Origin: WVZH01 sp034430895
Lineage (GTDB): Bacteria > Chloroflexota > Anaerolineae > Anaerolineales > E44-bin32
Length of the DNA stretch: 45,830 nucleotides
Assembly: GCA_034430895.1 (NCBI GenBank)
Contig: DAOUDW010000043.1
Span: forward strand, 1 to 45,830
Direction: 5' to 3'
Shown here one piece after another: positions 24,219-33,352 of the stretch. The position numbers were made by a program, and so were the translations under genes. Below the pieces are notes generated by a model. The model was not told the DNA's origin. It did not search any database and saw only the letters and a program-made list of their open reading frames with translations. Positions within the stretch are counted from its first letter, which is position 1; each line of letters begins with the position of its first letter.

Positions 24219-27200
24219 ATGGAAACCAATCCCAAACCCACCTGGACTCAAACGCGTATCATCGCCGTCATCGCCATCGCCTTCGTGGCGCTCGTGGCGT
24301 TGATTTTCGGCCTCGCCAAAATCATCAGCGGCGGCCCGGAAGAGGGCACCCCATCGCCGGATGAAACGCCTATCAGCATCGATGTCACCATTCAGCCCAC
24401 GGAGGCAGTCGCCGCGGGTTTGAACATCGAACTCAGCGAAGGACAGGATCAACCCGAGGAGACCGTTAACCTGCCCGCAACCACAGGTGAACCGCTCTCC
24501 TATGAAGATTCAGAACTGATCCTCGCCCGCCTGCCTGAGATCGAAACCGACCCGGAGGACGAAGTCGATTTCCGTCTTCCCGATGAAATCATACCGCCAC
24601 CGCGCCCCGGCGAGACGATCGACGAACCCTTCCCGCCAGATGAAGCCGCCCTTGGCCCCGAGGAAGTCGAACCCGGTCCCCTCGAGGTGCTGCGTTACTC
24701 ACCGGAGGGCGAGATCCCCATCGCACCCTTCGTTAACGTCACCTTCAACCAGCCCATGGTCCCACTGACCACCATCGAAGATCTGGCCGAAGAGGACGTC
24801 CCCGTTGATATCGAACCCGATCTCGAAGGCACATGGCGCTGGCTGGGCACCAAGACGCTCAACTTCCAATACGATTCCGTGTTGATCGACCGCATGCCCA
24901 TGGCCACGGAATACACCGTCACCATACCGGCCGGGATCGAATCGGCCACCGGCGGTGTGCTCGAAGAAACCGTTCAATTCACCTTCACCACACCGACCGT
25001 GACCCTGCAGCGTAGTTTTCCCTCCGGCGACCCTCAGCCATTGGATCCGGTCTTTTTCGCCTCCTTCGATCAACGCATCGATCCGCAAGCCGTACTGGAC
25101 ACGATCGTCGTCACCGCAGACGGCCAGGAGATCGCCGTAAAACTCGCCACTGAAGAGGAGATCGAGAAAGACAAAGTCGTCAGCAGCATGGTGGAATACA
25201 CCCAGGAAGGACGCTGGTTGGCGTTTAAAGCCCTGCAGTCCCTGCCCAAAGATGCGAGCATCTCCGTGACCATCGGACCCGGCACACCCTCCGCCGAAGG
25301 ACCGCTGCTCACGCAGTCGGCGCAGTATTTCGGTTTTCAGACCTACGCACCGCTGACCATCGTCGATCACGGCTGCTCGTGGTACGACAACGAATGTCCA
25401 CCGCTGACGCCCTTCTTCATCGAATTCAACAACCCCCTGGACGGGGAGAAGTTCGACGCCAGTATGCTTTCCATCGAACCCGAGATCCCCGGCGTGACGG
25501 TGGGCATCTACGGCGACACGATCACCATCCGCGGCGTTACGGAAGGCCGCACAACGTACTACGTCACCGTTTCGGGGGACATCGAAGACATCTTCGGACA
25601 GACGCTGGGCGCTGAAGAACGCCTGCGTTTCCGCGTGGGAGAGGCCAATCCCGTACTCATGGGACCCGATCAAAACTTCATCACCCTCGATCCCTCCGCG
25701 CAGGAACCGGCGCTGTCGCTCTATTCGATTAATTACGACAAACTGGACCTGCAGATCTATTCCGTCGAACCCAGCGATTGGCCGGATTTCCTGACCTACC
25801 TTTACGAATACCGACGCACCGACACACCGCCCGACCCGCCAGGCAAGCGCCTGGTGGACGAGACGCGGAACTTCGATCTCACCCAGGACAAACTCACCGA
25901 ACTGAGTATCGATCTCGACGAACACTTGAAAGGTGATTACGGCCATTTCATCGTCATCGCCCGACCGCACCACAGCTTGTTTGACAAAGAAGACCGCTAT
26001 TGGGAAACCATCCAGGTCTGGGTGCAGATCAGCCAGATCGGCGTGGACGCCTTCGTCGATCACAGCGAAATGCTCGTCTGGACCACGGCCCTCCAGGATG
26101 GCGAACCCCTCTCCGGCGTGAAGATCGAACCCGAACCCGGCGGGGAGCGTGTCTCCAGCGACAACGATGGTCTGGCTCGCTTCGATATCCCCGCGGGTGG
26201 AGTCTCCTATCTCGTGGCCAGCAAGGGATCCGATGAAGCCCTACTGCCCAGCTCGCTCTCCTACTACGGCAACGATGGTTGGAGCAGACGCTCCGTTCAA
26301 GACCAGTTGCGCTGGTACGTTTTCGACGATCGCCAGATGTACCGCCCCGGAGAAGAAGTGCACTTCAAAGGCTGGATGCGTAAGATCGGCGGCGGTCAGA
26401 ACGGCGACGTCGGATTGGTCGGCAGTGGGTTATCGGAAGTGTATTACTCCATTACCGGCCCGCAGGGCAACGAACTGGGCAGCGACACCGTCCAGGTCAA
26501 CGCCGTGGGAGGATTCGATTTCATCTTCACTATCCCCGAGAACGTAAATCTGGGATACGCTCAGGTGTATTTAACCGCTTCAGGCAGTCTGGGTAATATC
26601 GATAGTCAAACGTATTACCACAGCTTCCAGATCCAGGAGTTTCGCCGGCCGGAATTCGAAGTCACGGCACGCAACGAAACCACCGGGCCATACTTCGTCG
26701 GCGACCACGCCATCGTGGCCGTCGAAGCCAAGTACTACGCCGGCGATCCGCTGCCCAACGCAGAAGTGTCCTGGTACGTGAATTCCTCTCCCAGCAGCTA
26801 CCAGCCACCCAACTGGCCGGATTTCACCTTCGGCCACTGGACACCCTGGTGGTGGTACTACTACGACGAACCCGTCAGCGGAAGCTACCAGAGTCATTCT
26901 TATGCCGGCACAACCGACGCCAGCGGAAACCACTACCTGCGCATGGACTTCGACCAAAGCGACCTGTTGCAGCCCTTCAGCGTGATAGCCGAAGCGACGG
27001 TCATGGACGTCAACCGTCAGGCCTGGTCGGGAAGCACCAGTTTGCTGGTGCACCCTGCAGAACTCTACGTGGGACTGCGCAGCGATCGTTACTTTGTGGA
27101 ACGCGGCGAACCGCTGGAGATCGAGTTGATCGTCACCGATCTGGACGGCAACCCGGTCGTCGACCGGCCGATCCACGTCACTGCGGCGAGATTGGAATGG

Positions 27201-30200
27201 AAGTACGTCAACGGCAGCTGGCAGCAGGTCGACGCCGACGAACAGGAATGCACCGTTGGTTCACAGGAAGAACCCGTCAGCTGCGAGTTCGAAACCACGC
27301 TCGGCGGTCGCTACCGCATCACCGCAACGATCAACGACGAGATGGGCCGCCAGAATCAAAGCCAGTTCACCCGCTGGGTGAGCGGCGGCGAACAGAAACC
27401 GTCCCGCGAGGTCGAACGTGAAGAAGTCACGCTGATCCCGGATAAAGACAGCTATCAACCGGGCGATGTGGCCGAGATTCTGGTGCAGCCGCCCTTCACG
27501 CCCGCCGAAGGCTTACTGACCGTCAGCCGCAGCGGAATCCTCTACACCGAAAGCTTCACCATCGATGAGGGCACGATCACACTCAAGGTGCCGATCGAAG
27601 CGAAATACATCCCCAACCTGAACGTGCAGGTGGATGTGGTCGGCGCCGCCGACCGCACGGACAACGAAGGCGAGACCATCGAAGGTATACCGCCTCGTCC
27701 GGCCTATGCCAGCGGTCAACTCAATCTGAGCATCCCACCGCTCGAACGTACGCTGGAGCTCGATGTCAGCCCGCAGGAAACGGAGCTGGAACCCGGCGGG
27801 GAAACCACCATCGATCTGAAATTGATCGACGCAGATGGCAAAGCGGTATCGGATGCTGAAATCGCCGTGGTCGTGGTCGATGAAGCCATCCTGGCCCTGA
27901 CCAACTACAGCATCCCCGACCCCGTCTCCATCTTCTACAGCCATCGCTCCTCCGATCTCGGCAGCTACTACGGCCGTTCCAGCATCGTGCTGGTCGATCC
28001 GCTGACACTGCTCGACAGCGAAGATGCTGCAAATATGATGCAGTCCTTGTCCGCGACCGACTCCATGCGAGCAGGCGGCGAGGCGGAAGGCATGATGGAC
28101 ATCGAAGCCCCCATGGCCGAACCGATGGAGGAGATGGAAGCATTTGCGGCCGACGAGGCCAAAGGAGGGGGCCCCACACACGGCGCGGAACCGATCCGCA
28201 TGCGTATCGACTTCAACCCCCTGGCCACCTTTGCACCCGCCGTGAGAACCGATCAGAACGGCGAGGCCCAGGTGGAAGTCACCGTACCCGACAACCTGAC
28301 ACGCTACCGCATTATCGTCGTGGCGGTGGACTCAGGCGGCAGCCGCTTCGGACAGGCCGAAGCCAACCTGACCGCCCGCCTGCCGTTGATGGTGCGGCCT
28401 TCCGCACCGCGATTCCTCAACTTCGGCGACTCTTTCGAGCTGCCGGTTATTCTGCAGAATCAAACCGACGATCCCATGTCCGTAGACGTGGTCATGCGAA
28501 CGTCCAACCTGATCCTCAGCGCCGGCCAGGGCCAGCGCGTGGATGTCCCCGCGCACGATCGAGTCGAAGTTCGCTTCCCGGCCAACACGGACAGCGCCGG
28601 CACCGCCAGAGTACAGATCGCGGCGGTCTCCGGCGACTTCTCCGATGCCGCCACGGTCGAAATGCCGGTCTACACACCGGCCACAACCGAGGCCTTCGCC
28701 ACCTACGGCGTGATCGACTCGGGCGCCATCGCCCAACCTGTGGCCGCGCCGGAAGATGTCTTCCCGCAGTTCGGCGGTTTGGAGATCAACACCTCCTCAA
28801 CGGCGCTGCAGGCACTCACCGACGCGGTACTCTACCTGGTTGCCTATCCGTATGAATGTTCGGAGCAGCTGGCTTCCCGGGTCCTGGGCGTGGCTGCCTT
28901 GCGCGACGTGCTCACCGCCTTCGAAGCCGATGGGCTTCCTGCTCCTGATAAAATCGAAGCCGCCGTGGTGCGCGACATCGAACGCTTGAGCGGCTTGCAG
29001 AACTACGACGGCGGATTCCCCTACTGGCGTCGCGGGCAAGACTCGATCCCCTTCAACACCATCCACGTTGCCCACGCCCTGCAGCGGGCGAAATTGAAGG
29101 GCTACGAAGTGCCGGAAGAGATGCAGCAGCAGGTGCTCTACTATCTGCAGGACATCGAGAGTCACTACCCCTACTGGTACAGCCTGCGCACCCGCCAGAC
29201 GCTGAGCGCCTACGCCCTTTACGTACGCAACCTGATGGGCGACCGGGACACCGCAAAAGCCCGCAGCTTGCTCAGCGAAGCCGGGATCGAAAACCTTTCT
29301 CTCGATGCCGTGGGTTGGATCTGGCAGACGCTGGTGGACGATCCCAACTCCGCTGCCGAGCTGGAAGAAATCCGGCTCTACATCAATAACCGCGTGGTCG
29401 AGACCGCCGGTGCGGCGAACTTCACTACGTACTATCACGATCAAACCTACCTGCTGCTCAGTTCCAACCGCCGCACGGATGCCATCCTGCTGGACACTTT
29501 GATCCTCGACGATCCCGACAGCGATCTGATTCCCAAGCTGGTCACCGGTTTGTTGGCGCATCGGACGAAAGGACGCTGGGGCAACACGCAGGAAAACGTC
29601 TTCGTGCTGCTGGCGTTGGATCGTTACTTCAATACCTATGAATCGCAAACCCCCGACTTCGTGGCGCGCATCTGGCTGGGCGATACCTACGCCGGCGAAC
29701 ACGAATACGAGGGCTACAGCGCCGAACGCCACGAGACCAACATTCCCATGGTTTACCTCGTGGATGAAGAGCTGGGCGGCGGCGTGACGCAGGACCTGAT
29801 CCTGAGCAAGATCGGCACCGGACGCCTGTACTATCGTCTGGGATTGAGCTACGCACCGACAGACCTGTGGCTCGATCCACTCGACATGGGATTCGTCGTC
29901 ACGCGCGAGTACGAGGCCGTCGACGATCCCGATGACGTCTGGAAGGACGAAGAAGGCATCTGGCACGTGAAAGCCGGCGCCCGCGTGCGTGTACGCATCA
30001 CCATGGTCGCCGACAACCGCCGCTACCACGTGGCGCTGGTCGATCCGCTGCCGGCCGGATTGGAGATCGTCAATCCCGCGCTGGCGGTGTCCGGCAGCGT
30101 CCCGCAGGATCCGGACAGCTCGGACTATCACTACGGTTGGTGGTGGTGGTGGCCGTGGTACGAGCACCAGAACATGCGTGACGAACGCGCCGAAGCCTTT

Positions 30201-30353
30201 ACCCCCCTGCTCTGGGACGGCGTGTACACCTACGACTACGTCGCCCGGGCGACAACGCCGGGTACCTTCGTGGTACCGCCGGCCAAGGCGGAGGAGATGT
30301 ACTCCCCCGAGGTCTTCGGCCGCAGTGGCAGCGACTGGCTGATCGTGGAGTAA
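24219..30353 (+). CDS. membrane-anchored bacterial alpha-2-macroglobulin
   Basis: A 2044-residue protein; AGGAG lies 10 bases before the ATG. Residues 13-36 are an anchor helix, residues 40-160 a Pro/Glu-rich linker. Several macroglobulin domains follow, including the MG1-type motif YRPGEEVHFKGWMRK (residues about 707-721). A low-complexity Met/Glu/Ala-rich stretch (about residues 1268-1320, AGGEAEGMMDIEAPMAEPME) is a candidate bait region. The alpha-2-macroglobulin core VRTDQNGEAQVEVTVPDNLT leads to the thioester motif YECSEQLASR with Cys1547; the CxEQ thioester is intact. Such proteins trap attacking proteases covalently. No pbpC partner is adjacent. A Trp-run (WWWWWPWY) occurs near residue 1970. 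It is a single gene. Confidence 0.93.
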   Translation: METNPKPTWTQTRIIAVIAIAFVALVALIFGLAKIISGGPEEGTPSPDETPISIDVTIQPTEAVAAGLNIELSEGQDQPEETVNLPATTGEPLSYEDSELILARLPEIETDPEDEVDFRLPDEIIPPPRPGETIDEPFPPDEAALGPEEVEPGPLEVLRYSPEGEIPIAPFVNVTFNQPMVPLTTIEDLAEEDVPVDIEPDLEGTWRWLGTKTLNFQYDSVLIDRMPMATEYTVTIPAGIESATGGVLEETVQFTFTTPTVTLQRSFPSGDPQPLDPVFFASFDQRIDPQAVLDTIVVTADGQEIAVKLATEEEIEKDKVVSSMVEYTQEGRWLAFKALQSLPKDASISVTIGPGTPSAEGPLLTQSAQYFGFQTYAPLTIVDHGCSWYDNECPPLTPFFIEFNNPLDGEKFDASMLSIEPEIPGVTVGIYGDTITIRGVTEGRTTYYVTVSGDIEDIFGQTLGAEERLRFRVGEANPVLMGPDQNFITLDPSAQEPALSLYSINYDKLDLQIYSVEPSDWPDFLTYLYEYRRTDTPPDPPGKRLVDETRNFDLTQDKLTELSIDLDEHLKGDYGHFIVIARPHHSLFDKEDRYWETIQVWVQISQIGVDAFVDHSEMLVWTTALQDGEPLSGVKIEPEPGGERVSSDNDGLARFDIPAGGVSYLVASKGSDEALLPSSLSYYGNDGWSRRSVQDQLRWYVFDDRQMYRPGEEVHFKGWMRKIGGGQNGDVGLVGSGLSEVYYSITGPQGNELGSDTVQVNAVGGFDFIFTIPENVNLGYAQVYLTASGSLGNIDSQTYYHSFQIQEFRRPEFEVTARNETTGPYFVGDHAIVAVEAKYYAGDPLPNAEVSWYVNSSPSSYQPPNWPDFTFGHWTPWWWYYYDEPVSGSYQSHSYAGTTDASGNHYLRMDFDQSDLLQPFSVIAEATVMDVNRQAWSGSTSLLVHPAELYVGLRSDRYFVERGEPLEIELIVTDLDGNPVVDRPIHVTAARLEWKYVNGSWQQVDADEQECTVGSQEEPVSCEFETTLGGRYRITATINDEMGRQNQSQFTRWVSGGEQKPSREVEREEVTLIPDKDSYQPGDVAEILVQPPFTPAEGLLTVSRSGILYTESFTIDEGTITLKVPIEAKYIPNLNVQVDVVGAADRTDNEGETIEGIPPRPAYASGQLNLSIPPLERTLELDVSPQETELEPGGETTIDLKLIDADGKAVSDAEIAVVVVDEAILALTNYSIPDPVSIFYSHRSSDLGSYYGRSSIVLVDPLTLLDSEDAANMMQSLSATDSMRAGGEAEGMMDIEAPMAEPMEEMEAFAADEAKGGGPTHGAEPIRMRIDFNPLATFAPAVRTDQNGEAQVEVTVPDNLTRYRIIVVAVDSGGSRFGQAEANLTARLPLMVRPSAPRFLNFGDSFELPVILQNQTDDPMSVDVVMRTSNLILSAGQGQRVDVPAHDRVEVRFPANTDSAGTARVQIAAVSGDFSDAATVEMPVYTPATTEAFATYGVIDSGAIAQPVAAPEDVFPQFGGLEINTSSTALQALTDAVLYLVAYPYECSEQLASRVLGVAALRDVLTAFEADGLPAPDKIEAAVVRDIERLSGLQNYDGGFPYWRRGQDSIPFNTIHVAHALQRAKLKGYEVPEEMQQQVLYYLQDIESHYPYWYSLRTRQTLSAYALYVRNLMGDRDTAKARSLLSEAGIENLSLDAVGWIWQTLVDDPNSAAELEEIRLYINNRVVETAGAANFTTYYHDQTYLLLSSNRRTDAILLDTLILDDPDSDLIPKLVTGLLAHRTKGRWGNTQENVFVLLALDRYFNTYESQTPDFVARIWLGDTYAGEHEYEGYSAERHETNIPMVYLVDEELGGGVTQDLILSKIGTGRLYYRLGLSYAPTDLWLDPLDMGFVVTREYEAVDDPDDVWKDEEGIWHVKAGARVRVRITMVADNRRYHVALVDPLPAGLEIVNPALAVSGSVPQDPDSSDYHYGWWWWWPWYEHQNMRDERAEAFTPLLWDGVYTYDYVARATTPGTFVVPPAKAEEMYSPEVFGRSGSDWLIVE

Positions 30354-30365
30354 CCCTTAATATCG

Positions 30366-30537
30366 ATGTAGGGGCGGGTTTGAAACCCGCCCCTACATGG
30401 TGTCTTGTTGGAATTGTAAGGGCCGACCTGTGTGTCGGCCCTTTTTATCATCGATTCAATCGGGCGCACACACGGGTCCGCCACTACATCTCGCCTGTTG
30501 GTCCATTGTAGGGGCGACCCGCCGGGTCGTGCCAGGG
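30366..30537. repeat. three REP hairpins after the alpha-2-macroglobulin gene
   Basis: ATGTAGGGGCGGGTTT with its exact complement (30366-30398); AAGGGCCGAC paired with GTCGGCCCTT followed by TTTTA (30418-30447), which can serve as terminator; and TGTAGGGGCGACCCGCCGGG (from 30507), whose second half has diverged. All belong to the GTAGGGG-type family. Bases 30540-30650 show nothing further. Confidence 0.8.
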
Positions 30538-30650
30538 GATCTTCTCGCCCTCCCGCCACGGTTCGGGTTGGCGCTGCCTGCGAACGATATCCAGCAGGTT
30601 CAAGGTTGGTCCTTTCTTTTTAACTTGTATTCAGCGTACACTGTGGCACT

Positions 30651-31103
30651 TTAGCGGATGTGCCGCAGTGCGTAATCCGCCTGTCCGCAGTGCAGCACGA
30701 AATGAGTCAGCATGCGCAGGACGTGATAGGCGAGCGACTCGTAATCTCTGCCGCACGGCGTGGTGTACGCTCGATGGATACGCTCGACGTCGATCGCTTC
30801 AAGCGACAACTTGGCGACTTCCACGGACGCGGTTAGCTCCGAGATCACCGTGTCCTTCGCCAGACCGGTTTCCGTGAATTCTTTCTCCCGATCGCGCACG
30901 TACCCGTTGTTTATTAAACCAGCACCGAAGTAATGGTTGAGATTGCCGGTCAGATGCCTGGCCAGCGTGCCGATCGAATTCGGAATGCCGCCTTCCACAG
31001 ACCAAAGCTGCTCGTCCGACAAGGACTCGATCAAGGCGATCAAATCTTGGGCGTAGCGCTCGATCTCTCTCACGGACAACTCGATAATAAGTCTCTCAGA
31101 CAT
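30651..31103 (-). CDS. DinB-like protein
   Basis: A 150-residue four-helix protein of the DinB/YfiT superfamily: an N-terminal helix ending IALIESLSDEQLW, NSIGTLARHLTGNLNHYFGA with the first metal-type His, and a final helix HVLRMLTHFVLHCGQADYALR carrying two His residues. DinB proteins bind a divalent metal with three His and often act as thiol transferases; the role of this one is unknown. It is the last gene of the minus-strand run that begins with lysC, 59 bases after the SnoaL-like gene. Confidence 0.8.
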   Translation of the reverse strand: MSERLIIELSVREIERYAQDLIALIESLSDEQLWSVEGGIPNSIGTLARHLTGNLNHYFGAGLINNGYVRDREKEFTETGLAKDTVISELTASVEVAKLSLEAIDVERIHRAYTTPCGRDYESLAYHVLRMLTHFVLHCGQADYALRHIR

Positions 31104-31162
31104 TCATCTACCCTCACATATCCCGATTGGTTTGGATCTGGAGAACCAGGTGCATCCGTATT

Positions 31163-31540
31163 CTACGGGGACCACTCGAAGGGGAGTTCCGTTCGACGAT
31201 ATTCCCGCAGCGCCACGATCTTGCCATCAGCAAATTCGACGATGCTGATGCCCTGCAGTTGGTATTCCCGCTCATCCACAATACACACGAAATCCCATTC
31301 GAAGACCGCCGCGTGATCGAGATAATGAAAGCTGGTGATGTCCCAGCGATCGATCCGGCTGCCCTCGGCGAACCAGCTTCCGACCCACTGTCCAACGATC
31401 GCAGGCCCGCGATAGGTCGGGCCATGGGATTCGATCACCACACAATCCGGCGAGAGGGTGTCACGGATCATGCCCGGATCGTTTCGCTTCCAACCTTCCA
31501 CATAGTCTTCCACCAGTTTTCTCGCCGCTTTTTGATTCAC
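31163..31540 (-). CDS. SnoaL-like / NTF2-fold protein
   Basis: A 125-residue protein from GTG 31540, 8 bases after the previous stop; the longer open frame overlaps the DinB gene and has no logic. The NTF2-like pattern is clear: AARKLVEDYVEGWKRNDPGM, LSPDCVVIESHGPTYRGP, then WDITSFHYLDHAAVFEWDFV and GISIVEFADGKIVALREYRR. These small cone-shaped domains bind or isomerise small molecules. No active-site assignment is possible. Confidence 0.8.
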   Translation of the reverse strand: MNQKAARKLVEDYVEGWKRNDPGMIRDTLSPDCVVIESHGPTYRGPAIVGQWVGSWFAEGSRIDRWDITSFHYLDHAAVFEWDFVCIVDEREYQLQGISIVEFADGKIVALREYRRTELPFEWSP

Positions 31541-31548
31541 TACTCGCC

Positions 31549-31998
31549 CTATCCCGGCTCCCCCAGGAGATCGCCCAGGTGATGCTTCATGTGACGCAGG
31601 TAGTCGCGCACCACGAATTCCAGCATGACCGGCTCCGGTTGTCCGATGTTGCACGGATTGGAATACGCCGACTCAGGGATACGTTCGATGATGTGACACA
31701 AATGGCGGTTGTAGGCCGACCAGAGCTGGACGAGATTCCCCCATTCCGCTTCGTTGCAACGCTGAACCCGAGCCCAATCCTCTTGATGATAGTATGGGAA
31801 TTCCAATGCCCCGCTGCTGCAGGCCCGCACGAAGCGTTGGTGGTTGTTGGCCGCCGAGTCGATCAGATGACCCAGGATCTCCTTCTTCGACCAGCTATCC
31901 GGCGCATCCCGCCATTCGACCTCTTCGACCGACATTTCGACCAGCCGAGCCTCAGTCGACTCAACAACGGCCCTGATTTCAGATGCAAATTGTTTCAT
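31549..31998 (-). CDS. DinB-family protein
   Basis: A 149-residue protein from ATG 31998. It matches DinB_2: VEWRDAPDSWSKKEILGHLI with the first His, AANNHQRFVRAC, then a C-terminal helix LEFVVRDYLRHMKHHLGDLL with two more His residues, so the three-His metal site looks complete. It starts 4 bases after the thrC stop and is probably co-transcribed with it. Function is unknown; many members are annotated as putative metal-dependent hydrolases. Confidence 0.85.
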   Translation of the reverse strand: MKQFASEIRAVVESTEARLVEMSVEEVEWRDAPDSWSKKEILGHLIDSAANNHQRFVRACSSGALEFPYYHQEDWARVQRCNEAEWGNLVQLWSAYNRHLCHIIERIPESAYSNPCNIGQPEPVMLEFVVRDYLRHMKHHLGDLLGEPG

Positions 31999-32002
31999 GA
32001 TT

Positions 32003-33328
32003 TCACCCGATGGCCCGATCGATGGCCTCGCTGACCGCCTCAATATCAGCCGGCAGCTCCACCGGCGGGTTGGCGAAGCGCGTTTCCACGCCGTCCAGCG
32101 TGCCGTCGTGGTAGCCGACCTTGAAATCGGTGAACTTCAAACCGTGCGCCGTGGAGATCACCACCACCCGATCGGAGGCTTTGATCTCGCCGCGCTCGAC
32201 CAGCTTGAAGAGCCCCGCCAGGGCCACACCGGTGTGCGGGCAGCAGTACATCCCTTTTCTGTCGGCGCGGGCGGCGGCGTTGGCCAGCTCGTCCTCCGTG
32301 GCTTGCTCGACCACGCCGTCGAACCTACGCAGCACTTTCACGGCGCGCTCGTAGCTTACCGGATCGCCGATCTGAATGGCGCTGGCCAGAGTCTTCCCGG
32401 CCGCAACCGGCTGATAGTCCTGGTAATCGTTTTGATAGCTTAAATAAAGCGGATTGGCGCGCGCCGCCTGCACGCAGGCCAGGCGCGGCAGCTTGTCGAT
32501 CAAGCCCAGCTTTTTCATCATGTCCAGGCCGAGACCGATGGCACTCACGTTACCCAGGTTGCCCACCGGGATCACGATCCAGTCGGGCACCTCCCAGTCG
32601 AATTGCTGCACGATCTCGATGCCCACCGTCTTCTGGCCCTCCATACGCAGTGAATTCATCGAGTTGGCCAGGTAGATGGTCTTATCTTGAGTCAATTGAC
32701 GCACGATGCGCATGCAGCCGTCGAAATCAGTGTCCAGCGAGAGCACCAGGGCGTCGTTGGCGATGGGCTGGACCAACTGCGCCGTGGAGACCTTGCCTTT
32801 GGGCAGCAAGATCACCGCCAGCAGTCCGGCCGCGGCGGCGTAGGCCGCCAGCGCGGCGGAAGTGTCGCCGGTGGATGCGCAGGCCAGGGCGCGGATCGGC
32901 GCCCCGTCGGCGATCATCTGATTCACCACCGAAACCAGCACGGTCATGCCCAGGTCTTTGAACGAGCCGGTGTGGCTGTTGCCGCAGAGTTTGATCCACA
33001 GATCGGGCACCCCGATCTCCGCACCCAGGCGCTCGGCCCAGAAGCAGTTGGAATGTCCCTCGAACATGGAGATGATATTCTCGTCCTCGATCTGCGGGCA
33101 GACCCATTCCTTCTTGCCCCACACGCCGCTGCCGTAGGGAAATTCGTTCGTGCGGGCGCGGCGATCGAATACCTGTTTCCACTCCTCAGGCGTGTGATCC
33201 TTCAGCGCCTCCAGATCGTGTTCCACGTTGAGCAGTCCGCCGCAGTCCTCGCAGCGATAGACCACGTCGTAAATCGAATAGCGGCGCCCACACCCACGCA
33301 CGCACGAAAACCAGCTGTCATACGGCAT
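32003..33328 (-). CDS. thrC: threonine synthase
   Basis: A 441-residue PLP enzyme; AGGAGG lies 7 bases before the ATG. It converts O-phosphohomoserine to threonine. The N-terminus carries a zinc-ribbon-like pair of Cys motifs (CVRGCG and YRCEDCGG), common in this branch. PLP-binding Lys124 lies in GNSHTGSFKDLGM; VIPVGNLGNVSAIGLGLDMM is the phosphate-binding glycine loop. The length suits the family. It lies 24 bases downstream of the apgM-like gene and closes the biosynthetic part of the operon. Confidence 0.95.
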   Translation of the reverse strand: MPYDSWFSCVRGCGRRYSIYDVVYRCEDCGGLLNVEHDLEALKDHTPEEWKQVFDRRARTNEFPYGSGVWGKKEWVCPQIEDENIISMFEGHSNCFWAERLGAEIGVPDLWIKLCGNSHTGSFKDLGMTVLVSVVNQMIADGAPIRALACASTGDTSAALAAYAAAAGLLAVILLPKGKVSTAQLVQPIANDALVLSLDTDFDGCMRIVRQLTQDKTIYLANSMNSLRMEGQKTVGIEIVQQFDWEVPDWIVIPVGNLGNVSAIGLGLDMMKKLGLIDKLPRLACVQAARANPLYLSYQNDYQDYQPVAAGKTLASAIQIGDPVSYERAVKVLRRFDGVVEQATEDELANAAARADRKGMYCCPHTGVALAGLFKLVERGEIKASDRVVVISTAHGLKFTDFKVGYHDGTLDGVETRFANPPVELPADIEAVSEAIDRAIG

Positions 33329-33352
33329 CGATCGACCTCCTGCTTTCCGGTG

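Noticed and set aside
24699..26063. 454-codon open frame on the minus strand
   Set aside because: Lies fully antisense to the alpha-2-macroglobulin gene; such frames arise from GC-rich codon bias. The same holds for 28797-30167.
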